DNA from: Lagopus muta | Taxonomy: Eukaryota; Chordata; Aves; Galliformes; Phasianidae | Length of the DNA stretch: 64,000 nt | Direction: 5' to 3' | Assembly: GCF_023343835.1 (NCBI RefSeq) | Contig: NC_064449.1 | Location: 558,001 to 622,000, forward strand | Part shown: positions 1 to 11,800 of the stretch, one piece after another | Layout: every line of letters starts with the position of its first letter | How positions within the stretch are numbered: the first letter of the stretch is position 1 | The notes under the pieces: generated by a model | Databases searched by the model: none | What the model saw: the letters and a program-made list of their open reading frames with translations, nothing else | What the model was told of the DNA's origin: nothing | Program-made: the position numbers and the translations under genes

Positions 1-3000
1 GCTTTGCCTCAGCAGGGTTTTGGAGAGACATGATTTGGAGCTGCAAGAAAGGACCAAGGAGATGGGAAATCCTTTGTTGCTCTTGGTTTCCCCTCCAGCA
101 TGTGCTGCAGCTCCGGCCGCAGCTGCCCTCTGTCCCCTTGGCTGGCCTCAAGGGTAGGTGTCCCCATCTCACCAGAAGTGGCAAGAAACACCAGCCTTGC
201 TATCATCCCTGCAGAGCTGTCACCAGGACTGAGCACAAGTGGTAAAGCATCGAAACGAGCATGAGTGGTGCCCTGCAAGCACAGCAGGGTTGGTGGGAGT
301 TTACTTCAGCTGCAAGAGGGGCCAGCCAGATCACAGAAGCCCAAATGGGGAAATGCTACTCATTAGAGAATTTCTACTTTCAGGTCCATTCTTATGTCAT
401 TTGCGTTACTTCAAAGCTGGGCATCTTGCTGGTAGTGACTGAACAGAATTAATTCCAAGACTGGAAGGAAGTTATCCATCTTCTATTAAAGAAAGAAGAG
501 GATTACATAGCCAAGCAGAGGAATCAACACAGCCCAGGGTGTGAGCTACCACGTCCCAGCTGACCCATGCTCACAAACACACAAAATCCCGTTGCAAATA
601 CAAAGGCAGCCCTACTGTGATGGATATTTAGGACAAATGCAGGATAAGCATCTTGGTTTGCATTTAGCCCCTGCAAGAAGATGCTTTGTGAATGAAGACC
701 TTAGAGTCCTCCATAGATCTCTCTCAGAACAGACTGCAACATCCCTTTGCAAGGGTCCAATGAGCTGATGGAGCTTGAATTTTCGACCTGAGCTGGGATC
801 TGAAGCAACAGCAGCAGCGGGGTCCCTCCCACCAATCCCTGCAAAGCAGCCATGGGGTGGGCAATGGGCAGCTGCCCTGAGGGCTAATGGCTTTTCAGTC
901 CACAAGTAACACGAGGGCAATGTAACACAAAAGCAAACACAGGGACTGGTCACAACTAGCTGGAGCACAGGACCCCATCCCAGCTACAGGTTCAGTGAGG
1001 AAGATTAGGAGGGAGAGAAGCAATGACAGACAAGCCTGTGTCTCACCAACAATGTATGTTCTGTTCAGACAGCCCAACCAAAGCACAGACATATTGAGCA
1101 ATGCAGCTATGAAACATCCAGGGCAAGTCTGTTTCCACCTCACAGCATTAAAGCAATTTTTTTTTTTTTTTTTTTTTTTGCCCTGGGCTCTTTGTTGGAT
1201 GCCTAAAACTTCATTTGATTAGAAGCACATATGAATGTACCTTCGAAGGTGCTGAGTCCATGCATCTTCTATTGAGTCAAACTCATGCTATTAGAGCTGG
1301 ATGAACCATCTCAAAAGCAATAACATTATTATCCATGGCAGTTCCAGCTCCTCAGGTACAATACTACTAATGCTAATTGCCAGAAGCAAATAAAATAAAT
1401 CTCTTCGTGGTTCTGTCTTCTTCACTTCCCTGGATCAGATGCTACCACTCTTATCCAAGTCTCTCTCCCTTCATCCTTTCATACACAATTTCATCCACCA
1501 TAGATCTGCCAAAAGGAGAGTAAAACTACTAATGTGTGACAGCGACAGCTATTTCTGTAATTTAAGCCTTTCTGTTCTTATTAATGTTTCATCAAGGTAT
1601 GCTCTCCATTGGCCCTCAACAATTGCTTTTGAAATGGGTCAAAACAAAGAGTGAATAACAATGAGCAATAAAGTAAAAAAAAAAGTGTTAATAAAATCGT
1701 AACACTGTGTTTCTATTATTACCTCAATTTAAACATGAAATAACAGAAAAATCTGGTCAAAAGCTGGATATTTGTAGGGAAAAATAAATCTTAGATATCC
1801 ACATTTCAAATAATTGGCTTGGCTTTAAATGGGCGTGAAAAGCCCAAACTCTCAGACTCTGGGAGAGCTGAAAACTAATGACATTTTGTTGCAATTTTTT
1901 TTTCTACAGAATAATTTCTTTCAATCAGAACTGACTAATTTCACTTCAGCATTTCAAGCAGGGCTTGGATTTTTATACTATAAATATTGTTTTCTTTATA
2001 CTGTAAATAATGTGCAGTATAATGGAGGAAAGAATTAAGGCAAGAGGAAGCTTTTCAAGATCACCAAAAAGAAATATTCTGATATATTTCTAATTCTTTC
2101 CAGTAAATTTTTTTTGTCAGAAAAAACTCCCGACTGCTGCTATAACAGCGATTAGTAGAACTAACAAACACCAGCAATAATACTCTTTGCACGGCAATTT
2201 CAAAGCCATCTAGGTCTTGCACACTAATAAAGCCTTCTCTAAAGTAAAATAAAACAGAATTGCCAACCTGTGACTTTAACACAAATCTCTGAATGCTTTA
2301 TATTTACTTAAAGGCCTCAACTCCAGGAAACAAGCAATTATGTGAGAGTCTCAGCACTCACTAAAGGAAAATAAATAAATAATAAGAAGCAAGTTTCCTT
2401 GCTATTGCAAGGAAAAACTTGAGAGGCTGACTCACGTACATCCCAAATGCACAAAATCCAGAAGTCAAATAAACAGATTCCTTACTTTTAAAAATCTTAT
2501 TAGCTTTTGATGCCTATCTCCTGTTTTTGGACCATTTCGTGCTAACAGATGTGAACACTGAAGCTTAATAAAACTCTTCAGATCGTTTTCCTTCTACTCC
2601 TTATTCCTTTTTCCAGCACAGAATTTGAGGTCTAAACTGCAGTTCCAATGGAAAGGTATTTTTAGAAATACAGTCATTTCCCAACATTTTTCGGAACCGA
2701 GAATTAAAAATTAAGAACGTCAGGGGGATGAAGCCAATTTCCATGTTCCATCCAATGGCTCAGAACACATCTTGCTGAAGAGCAAACCCTGCAGCTGCAA
2801 TTATGCGCTTAATAATGCTGTTCTGCACAACCCTTCTTCACCGAGACCTGAAATCAAGGCCAGCTCATAACAGGACAGTGACTACATGGGACCACTGCTT
2901 TCCTTCAGAAAGAACAAAGCAGCTCTGGTGACTTACGGAGACACAGTGTGAGATAACAGCATGCTGAATGTACTTCCTTTTCAGCACAGGTTCCTTTGAC

Positions 3001-4069
3001 ATGGAGAAGAAAGTTCCTGTAATGCTCAAAGTTAGGCAGTGAATCCTACATGAAATTCTCACACATCCCTTGGGATGTATGCCTACCTCTCTGATCAGTC
3101 TGGAGAATGGCATTTATTTTGTGACTGAATGTAGACAAAGCAAACTTCATATAAGCTGACAAATAGGAAGAGGAAAACAGAATATGAACATTCACATTTT
3201 TCCGCCTAATAATGCTCAGCACCTAGAGCTTGAGAAGTGCCACAGAAATAGGTAGAAAGCGATATAGGGAAAGCATATGTGCATCACCAAATTGTCATTT
3301 TCTTTACTATTCTAAATGCAGAGATATCAAGCCAACTGATAACATTCCAAGGTTACCAGCAATGCACACAGGGAGATCATCTCTTTGTTGAATGGTTTGC
3401 CAAGCCTGCTGTTACTTTGTTCTTGCAGTCTCAAGGGTGTATCCAAGCTTTAGAGCATTGCTAGGACAACCAGAACCTCATTCAATGGCATCTTTCACCA
3501 AGACCTTTGCGCTGTGAATGCTCCAGCAGTGAGCACTGCTGTGCCAGCACAGAGGGGACTTGGGACAAGCTCACATGCTTGTGACACCACATTCATTCCA
3601 TCCACCCATGTCCTGGGAGAGGAGCGAGTTCTGGGCGCAGCACTGTGCTAACAACTCCTCCATGTGGGAGTTAATGTTCTCTCTTAAATATCCCCACATG
3701 ACATCTCCCTTCCCATTGAAGAAAAAAGCTTCAATACAGCTCAACACAATTCTTTACATGCCATCAAGCTCGTTGCTGGCCTACTACTCTGGTTCTTACG
3801 AAGTCCAGTGACTTGAAGGTTAACCAGCTTCCTAAGTTTCTCAGCCTCTCGCTGCCTTCCATCACCTCTGAGCACCAGCAAACTACCAGCATGATGCAAC
3901 GGATGTCCTTCCCATACAAGCATTGTTGCTTATGAGTACAGCTCCCACTCCTCGGTTCTCAGAGTGGTAATAGATTCAGTATTTCTTATTTTGATGGTCT
4001 TTAACACTACTGTGAATCTAAAGATGGGAGCCAGAAAAATGTTATGATCCTCAGATCACAGAAGATTCA
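1..4069. other. Unique non-coding sequence, AT-rich in its middle part
   Basis: No gene can be supported here. Open frames on both strands are under 120 codons, overlap each other in conflicting frames and show no recognisable domain. A 23-base T run lies at 1157-1179. From about 1660 to 2650 the sequence is AT-rich, with several AATAAA-like words (for example near 1389, 1669 and 2373) that are expected by chance at this composition. There is no splice-site and open-frame pairing that would argue for an exon. Confidence 0.7.
1157..1179. repeat. Poly(T) tract, 23 bases
   Basis: An uninterrupted run of T on the plus strand. It could be the reversed poly(A) tail of an old retroposed sequence, but no retroposon body or target-site duplication can be recognised beside it. 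It may simply be a mononucleotide microsatellite. Confidence 0.9.
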
Positions 4070-4262
4070 AAACCTAGAGAGTTGGGAGGTCTGGTTCCAA
4101 TCTTCAGTTTAACACCAGGGTGTTACTTCAGGCAAGCCTGGGCTTCTCTTTGCTCCTTTGATTGTTTTCACTGTAAGCTCTTTGGGGCAGGAACTGTGTC
4201 CCATTGTGTTGTTACAGGGTGTAGAACAATGGGCCCCTGACCTCAGCTGGGGAATCAAGAGA
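4070..4262 (+). repeat. Ancient MIR/L2-type SINE fragment
   Basis: The stretch follows the order of a mammalian-wide interspersed repeat. A core with 'gggaggtctggttccaatc' resembles the MIR 'gagacctgggttctagtcc' block. A degraded 'ttacttcaggcaag' then resembles 'cttgggcaagtcactt'. A tail with 'ctgtaagctctttggggcag' resembles the L2/MIR 3' block 'ctgtaagctccttgagggcag', followed by 'gggtgtagaacaatgggcccctga', close to the variant seen in reptile and bird genomes. These consensus words are from memory. The copy is diverged, has no ORF of its own and no visible target-site duplication. MIR-type elements spread in early amniotes, so it should be orthologous across birds. It could equally be labelled an L2 3' end. 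Confidence 0.68.
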
Positions 4263-4426
4263 TTACGAGAATTATTTAGAGGAAATCTGCGGTTAAACAA
4301 GGAATTGGAATCAGACCTCAAGTCCCCGTCAAGTGCCAGTACCATATGACTATTCTTTTTTACCCTTCTTTAAAAAATAGAGACTTAATGCACATTTATT
4401 GTTGCCCAACATTGGCCATTTTTCAC

Positions 4427-4509
4427 ACGTCTGCTCGCCCGCCTACATCTGAGTGCTGCACTGTGGCCGCACGCTGGGTCAGCCTCTCGCTCGGTGGTGG
4501 TGCCATCGC
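4427..4509. promoter_or_regulatory. CpG-dense patch (candidate only)
   Basis: Eight CpG dinucleotides fall in about 83 bases, in a neighbourhood where CpG is otherwise rare. CpGs usually decay by methylation in vertebrate DNA, so local retention suggests an unmethylated or selected element such as an enhancer or minor promoter. There is no TATA element or clear transcript beside it. This is an inference from composition alone. Confidence 0.25.
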
Positions 4510-4859
4510 AGTGCTCTGCTTCTGATAAAAGCATCTATCTGGTGGAAGGAAGCACAAAAAGGAAATCAAAAGGAAGCGTGAGGGCTCACTGTGTTTGTGT
4601 GTGCGCATGGGATTCTTCAGCTGTACGTAGGAAATTAGTTCCAGCCAGGGTGAGCTCTGTGTGGTCTCACTAGCCATCCAAGTCAAACTCCAGTTCACCC
4701 CGGCTGCCAAGCGGAGCTGGGGAAGAGAAAGACGTTCAAGACAACGTGGAAAAGGAACAAAGCAGCCAAATAGAGTGAGCTGTTGGTATTTTTCTCCAAT
4801 TTTTGTTTTTCTTTTTTTTTCCCCCCCTCCCTTCCTCTGCCTCTCTTTATTTTTTTAAA

Positions 4860-5130
4860 CAAACCACCTGGATGTTAAGATCTCCAGAACCCCATTAAAG
4901 GGCTTTTACTCCTTCATGAATTGGACACGTTTGATGAAAAGGGGCAAGGGGAGAGAAGTGTGTCTGCCTGCAGGAGGGGGAGAGGGGGGAGAGATAATGG
5001 GGCATGGGAGGCCCTAATTCCTCCTGTCTCCCTGCCGGTAATAGTGCTGGATGTAAACACTGCTCTGGTGAATGTTGGAGAGTGATTACAGGAGAGCTGA
5101 GGAAGGAGGAAGCATTTTGAAACCACAAGT
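4860..5130. promoter_or_regulatory. Candidate conserved enhancer-like stretch
   Basis: This repeat-free stretch groups several developmental-factor words: 'ccattaaagg', 'ccctaattcc', 'ggtaatag', a forkhead-like 'tgtaaaca' and a homeodomain-like 'gtgattacag'. They are separated by G-rich purine sequence. Each word is common by chance; only the grouping in otherwise unique DNA is suggestive. No coding frame is credible. Function is inferred, not seen. Confidence 0.2.
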
Positions 5131-6589
5131 AGGAAAGCAGCTCTTTGATGGAGGGTTAGGCAGATCTTTTTTCTCCATGCCCTTCTCCCTTGCAGAGCAG
5201 CCCCCCTCTCCCTCCACGCTCTACCTTCTGTAAACAGGGCGGCAGAAATTAGACATGGGCCAGTCTGTTAAATGTTTGAAGACAAAGTGGGCTCGGCAGC
5301 AGCTCTCACTCCATTGGATACAAAAGAAGAGGTTAATAACACTGTAATGGGCTCTTCTGGTCCTCTCCCAGCTGCTGAGAGGAAGGAGCTGCATGCTGTG
5401 GATGCAGAAGCACCACTGAGCAGGAGAGAAGTTGGGAAATGAAGACTGCAGGCACCACCCAAGTACTGGTGGCTGAGCTAGCAGCAGCTCCAGGGTGTTC
5501 ATTGACATGGAAAGACCAGAGATGAGCTTAGTGGGGAAGAACTGAGGTTCATCTGAGATGGTTGAATGGGAGCATTACCAAAATCCTACATCCAGATGGG
5601 TTCCTGGAGTCTGGTGCTCACTTCTGGCCTGGGAGACTTGGGTATTCCAACTGCTTTGCTCTGCATTGCTTTTCCTCATGGCAAGGCCACAGGAGGCAAT
5701 TATTGCTCTGGAAAGAACTTGTGATCAGTGGCTGAGAAAAGCTGGGAATCAATGATCCAGCTGTCTGCAAATGCATGGTTCGGCCCATGGGGTCATCTGT
5801 CAGCATGAACTGGTTGGTCATCTGCACTCATACAGGAGTTTTCTGTGCTTCTAAACATCAGAAATGCTCCTGCAATCCCCACCTATCCTTGAGGGGAAGG
5901 ACAGAAAGGACAGAAACTATAGAAGGTTTAGGACAATATTCCTTCCTTAGCATTTAGGCCCGCAATGACTGCTTGTTGCTTTATTCCTGTAGATTGGAGA
6001 CAGCAGGAGCTCACAGTGCATCCCAAATACAGTGTTTGCTTTCCAGTATTCAGCAGAGAGCACTTTTCCCTCACTGAGCCAAGTCTATTCCTGGCAAAGG
6101 GCAGTGATTTTACAAGATTGAGGATAAATTTAACCTTCAGATTCTTACTAAGCACTCCAGAGACTTTAATGAGATTTAAATGCCCCCACTCTATACAAAT
6201 CCCAAAGGTATTGGGTATCTAACTCTGCCAACCTCCACCAAAAATTTGTTCATGAACCTCAGATGGTGATTCAGCTCTAATCAGTTTTTAACTGAATATA
6301 TTCCTTAGCTGGAAGAGATCATGATGGTCCTTTAATTAAATCTCCTGCTTAATATATCCAGCCCCCCGATACCTAATACTTTTTGCCCCAGGCTCACAGT
6401 GTTTCCTTGCACGACAGCACCCCCACGAAAGCCTTCATTTAAACAACTGTAAATAATGAAGAGTACACATCCTGTGCTAAACACGCATGCTTTACAAGCT
6501 GCAATACACCGGGCAGCTTTGTTGCATGTAGAGTCATAGCTATAAAAAGGTCATTATGTTTCTATTGTTTATTCATGTAAGTTTGCTTA

Positions 6590-6666
6590 ACATATATATT
6601 TATGTATACATTGATACATATGCATATATATAAAGCAAACACATATATATTTATATACATACATAA
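6590..6666. repeat. AT-rich imperfect microsatellite (TA/CATA words)
   Basis: The stretch is made of TATA, CATA and TTTA words. The 14-base word 'acatatatatttat' occurs twice, at 6590 and 6641, so the tract looks like two halves of an old 51-base duplication. It probably arose by slippage and is a likely site of length variation. Confidence 0.8.
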
Positions 6667-8789
6667 AAGGCAAACCAACAGCTATTTATAACCAGTCTTC
6701 TGTTACATCTCCTTCAACGCAAAAAGGTATGCATTCACTACAGGAACTGACCAAAATGAAAACTGATGAAGAAAACAAGTCTTTCAAACAAGGTGGCACA
6801 ACCCCAGTTCTTCCAGGCACCTACCCAGCACTCATTCTTCCCGTTACTTCCCCTCTCTAGCACTATTCTCAAGCTGTTTGGTCCATACGCCTGTGATAGT
6901 TGAGACTGTAGGCTATAATTAGAGAGTTTCAGCTTTAATGCAATTATACCCGATTTTGTGACCATCACAGCTCTCGGGTTCAGTGCCACCTTTGGGTGTC
7001 TGCCATCTAAAGAATAAATGAGCTACCATAAAATCATTTTTTAATAATTTCTCTGGCACTTTGTTTCAGTTTTCATTTCTACAAAGGTCCTATCTGTTGT
7101 AGGCTCAGCAATAATGTGACTAGGTGATGAAGAAGCACAGTCCTATGCAGTGATGATTCCCGACCTTTCCTTTACTCCTTTTCCCTGTTCCCCTAGACCA
7201 GATAGCACTGTTTCTTTGAAGAGGATGGAAATAAGAGATAGTAATATCAAATACTACCTTTTATTCCCTCCTTCTTCTGCCTGCTTCTGGTATCTGAATA
7301 AATCATTGGAAGGTTTATTCCCATCACCAAAACTAGAACAATCATACCAGTGCCTATCACAAACACAGGATCGTTTCCCTGACAGTGAAACAGATGGGAC
7401 AAGGCTCTCTATCACCAAAAGTTTTCACATCAATGCGATCTTATAAGAAGGTCTGGTCCTACTTCAGAGAAGTTTCCCTTCCTGATGAACTGGGATTTTC
7501 TTCCCTACTCCCAATCCCTGAATATATAGTTTCCTACCCTGGGAACCACCAACCCTGTATTTCTGAGCCCTCCTTGCAGCACTGGTACAGTGAAGCACCA
7601 CTCTGTTGGGCAGAAATGGTAAGGCAGCCACAGGGCAGATGAAGCAACACAAAACAGACTACAAAAGTTGAGGTACAGCAGGGCAAAAGCAGTTACAATA
7701 TCAGGGCATAGTGATTTTGGAGCTGTTCAGTGCTATGCACATTTAAAGTCACAGTATGACATGGCCTTAGCTCTTGTTTCTGATGTCAGAGCTCTGTGGA
7801 AAAAGAGATGCTCTCTGTCGGCTTCAGGATTTGCAGCAGCAGCAGCACAGAAGTGGAGCAGGAGCCAGCAGGAGGTTTGTTGCCATTGCTACCACACATA
7901 CCATACTTCTACCACCCTCCCTCATGCCACTTTGCTTTACCTTTTCCTCTGTCAAAAGCTGGCATGCGGTCTAATGCTACTTTTGTTAATGAACAATCAT
8001 GATTTAGCCATAAAACAATAAGTGGCGCCATGAGCTCATTAGACATTAACAACACTCTGAAGTTCAAGCATGTTATCTCCAGCAGAAAATTACAGGGAGC
8101 GCTTATCATTTGGGGAAAGCTGAGCTGTGGGCTCCTGGGAGGGTTCAAATGTCATCTGTGGATGAGGAGGGCGAGAGGCAGAGTAACTGGAGATGATCAA
8201 TCACAAAAAGGCCATAACTGAAAACTTAAGAAGATATGAAAGCACATTAGTTCCCACAAACGGCTGAGGATTAAACCCAAGCATAGTTATAGCCAGGAGC
8301 ACACAGCCAGCGAAGGTACTATTGAGGCGTGATGTTATTACTTCCAAGGGATGCCATTAAAATTTTGTTTACAAACCTAATGTGCCAGGGAATGGGTCAA
8401 GGAAAGAATTATTAGCAACAAAGCTATTTGATCTCTTTTATGATCCAGTGAGTCATATCACTCCGTACACTAGAAGGTGAATAATGAAAACCTCAAGACT
8501 GTTGATTTATACATGTGTCCAGAATCCTGTGTTCTTTAACCTCAGATGCCCTCTTAAGTGTGATTCATCCTAAATCAAATGGAAGGTTGGGTGCTATCAT
8601 CCACATTCTCTCCTCCCACACACTAATTGAAATGGTGATTGACATCATGGTAAAATAAAATACCAGTGCCCAGTGATGGATGGCCAGGGCGGAGAATAGG
8701 GTCAAGATACAAGAGTTGCAGATATAACTGTCTTCCTCCCCATATGGGATGGTCCTGGTTTCACCTAACATTCCCTCTGGAATGTTAGA

Positions 8790-8853
8790 CCCAGAGTCAC
8801 TGAATAATTTAGGCTGGAAGGGACCTCTGGAGGTCATCTGTCCATCTGGACAC
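8790..8853 (-). mobile_element. CR1 LINE 3'-end fragment, minus strand
   Basis: The plus strand reads 'agagtcactgaataatttaggctggaagggacctctggaggtcatctgtcca' in pieces. This corresponds to the reverse complement of a CR1 3' end, known in bird DNA as 'agaatcatagaatcatttaggttggaagggacctctggaggtcatc'. Similarity fades after about 8853, so this is a heavily 5'-truncated copy, as is usual for CR1. Flanking sequence up to about 8960 may be more of the element but I cannot support it. Confidence 0.72.
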
Positions 8854-11800
8854 ACTTTAGTGCGGCAGATCTGAGTGGATATAAAGGCCTTTCTTCTCAT
8901 GTCTCTTGCTGCTGTAGCTTCACCAAAGGCATGTAACCATGATCCCAACTGGCTCAGAAATTGCATCAGAAAACTGCAGAACCCAAACAAGTCAAATAAA
9001 GAGATGTTCCTTAATGACATGCTAGTCTTAGCAATATCCTGACATAAGCCATGTGGGTTTCCAACAGAAATCTGCCTCTTTATTTCAGGTCATTCTTTCA
9101 GCTTCTCAATAGCTCACTGCTGGGCAAGTCTGGTTTTGAGGATCCCAGAGGAAACCTAAAACTCATAGCAAGACTTTTTGGCTTTAAGAAAGATAGACTG
9201 CTCTTCCACCAGAGCAGCCCAGATCTCCAAGGTAAGCCTTGAAAAAGGCTGCAGAGCTCAGCCCCATCCCTAGAATGCTGTAATGCATTTCCCATGATGC
9301 TTTTCCCAAAAGCTTTTCCCATGATGAACTGTCTGGGCCCAAGGCAAGTCAGGAGATGCATATGGGGCTGGGGGAACATCTGAAGAAGTTCAAAATATAA
9401 CTTCATTTCAGCAGTGAAAATTAAATAAAAACAAGGGGAAACAATCTTGTTTGTGTGTGTTAATAAGAAAATGTTTGGCAATCATTCCAAATTTCAAGCA
9501 AAATATCACTGAAACAATTGTTATGGTTTTTCCACTGGTGGATAAATGCCATCCAGCACCTGGCCATGGTCTCATCAAACTTCTTTGCAGCAGCTATTCA
9601 GATTTCAAAATTAGCACTTTGCATGTACCATCCATTAGCACCCAACTGGAGTGTAAAAGTAATTTTCCTACATAATATTATATTCTCTGAACTTCACATA
9701 TTTCGAATGAGGAATTCAAAGAATATTTTCTGTCATTTCCCTGCCTATGCAAATAGTTACCGTAGAGATCTCCCCAGGTTTTGGAAATAGAAACCACTTA
9801 GTTCAAATTTCTACTCCTCTTCACAGGTCAATGCCTCACTAAATGTAAACACATTCAGTAGGAATCTTTTACCTGTGGGGAAAAACATGGAGGGTGTAAG
9901 AATCTGTTGTTGCCATTGTGAAAGCAAATACTGTGGCTCAAAGCTAAGAAAAAAAAAAAAAGCTTATTCTTATTTTCTAACAACATAACATCAAAAATTC
10001 AATATTCTTGAAATGTTGTATCTTGCAAATTTTCTCTGCACATCTCCAAGGCATTTGGGACACTCAAAGAAAATATCACTGAAACAATCTGAGGGGAACC
10101 AGAGGCCTTACGTTTTCCAGCATGTACATACTTCTGCCCGCCCTCCCTTTCTAATAGTTTTACAAATACCTGGAGTTATGTCCAACCCTGGAGGTTTTGA
10201 AGCACTTCCAAGATGTATGGCATAGCCATGTGTATTTCTGGACCTTGATCAACTGCTTTGCTGTGCAGCAGAGAAAACATCGCAGGTCATTAGTGGTCTT
10301 CTAGTCTGTCTTGCATTATTGTATCCATTTTGTCTGTTTGTCACAGGCTGACTATGGCTGGGAAGCAGTTTCGGACACCAAGCAGGATTCTGTTATGCAG
10401 ATCTGAGTTCTTTGTAGGAGATACCAACAAAAACCCCAAACAGACTCATAGGATTTGCTAATACCCAAGCCCTGATATCTATCCAAGATGCATGTTTTTC
10501 TTGTGATGAGTGAATGCAATGAATCTTGACATGGTATACATTGTATTTTTCATTATAATGCAAAATTTTATTGTTATTTTCTCCACAACTGAAGCCAGGA
10601 AGAAAGAGAAGCTGGGATGACAGAGCAAGGCCATGATTAGACTTTCACAGTGTTAAGAAAGCTACGCAACCAAACTGAGAGATCTTTTGCATTGGCACTG
10701 CTTTGAATTTGCTTTTCAAACCTACATAATCCTTGATATTTTTCCCTTTGATAAGCAACTTTCACAAATGCAGAACAGAAGCAAAAATGTGGATTAGAGG
10801 GATAAGAGCTGCACTAAGCAACACTTTTGAAGAAGGTGCTAATACACAGAGATCAAATGAATGAAGCCTATCAAAGATCAGGAATGATGCTCTACCTTCT
10901 ATACACTATATCCAGTTATACACTCATCTCAGCACCGTGTCACCAAAATGATGAGGTCAATCTATTCCAATTTGTCAGATACATAAAACTACATTTTAGA
11001 CAACAGGTTTGAAAATGAGCTGATGTACACAAATACATAACCTGTTCGTGAAAACATTCTACTGAGCTGTCCCAATATTGCATATGACCTTCGCAGTTTC
11101 AAACAGTGCAGTGAGAAATGAGTGTGTAGCAGAAATTTAAGCAACAGTCAATTTGGGATCTCAAAGTGTTTTTGGATTAAAGCTTACTTGCAGATTGCTT
11201 CTGCATAGGAATCTTGCATTACAATTTAGATTTAGAGAACTGTCAGGTATGCCAGTCTTGTTCTGGCGCTTGTAATTTTTTCTAGTATCATGAAAATTAG
11301 GCCTATTAGTTCTTGTCTACTGCCAAACCTGGACAATTAATGTCTGCTATCTTTACAACGCCTCTTAAAATTTGACAATTCTTCCTAGCATACAGCATAA
11401 TCCCAGAATTTCCACATTCAAAGAGAAGCAAAAGTCCTGTAGTTCCAGTTAAGAGTACTGGCCATCAGCCTGCTATCTCCTTTCTGTTTGGTAGAAATAT
11501 ACATGCGTGGAATTTAGATATTTGTTTTTACTTTTTGGCTATCTAGCCACAAGCATAACTGCCATGTGTAGTGGTTAACAACTACTGTTGTTAAGAAATG
11601 AGTAAAACCATTGAAAACTGGGTTTCAGATTTAACCTGCATGTAATACCATTGGTCACTGCATGTCACAAATTACGTGATTTCAGCAGAAGAATTAGCAC
11701 CATCAGATCTAACAAGCCACTTCATTTGCAAGTACGGTCTAGAAATTTACAGTGCCTGGAACCGTGATGATTAAGTGAAAATAGAGTTGGATATACCAGA

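Larger units (their letters stand above)
4263..8789. other. Unique non-coding sequence with a CpG-dense patch and an enhancer-like stretch
   Basis: No gene can be supported; frames stay under 120 codons and conflict between strands. The stretch holds a CpG-dense island of about 83 bases (4427-4509), a pyrimidine tract (about 4806-4857), a purine-rich and homeodomain-word-rich stretch (4860-5130), an AT microsatellite (6590-6666) and a short run of CAG (about 7836-7850). Otherwise I see nothing beyond unique sequence. Confidence 0.7.

Noticed and set aside
1660-1700. AATAAA followed by an A run, as in a processed retrogene tail
   Set aside because: The A run is short (about ten), AATAAA words are common in this AT-rich part, and no intronless coding remnant lies upstream.
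8565-9020. 151-codon minus-strand open frame
   Set aside because: It runs across the CR1 tail fragment at 8790-8853 and unrelated flanks, so it cannot be one coding unit. No domain is recognised.
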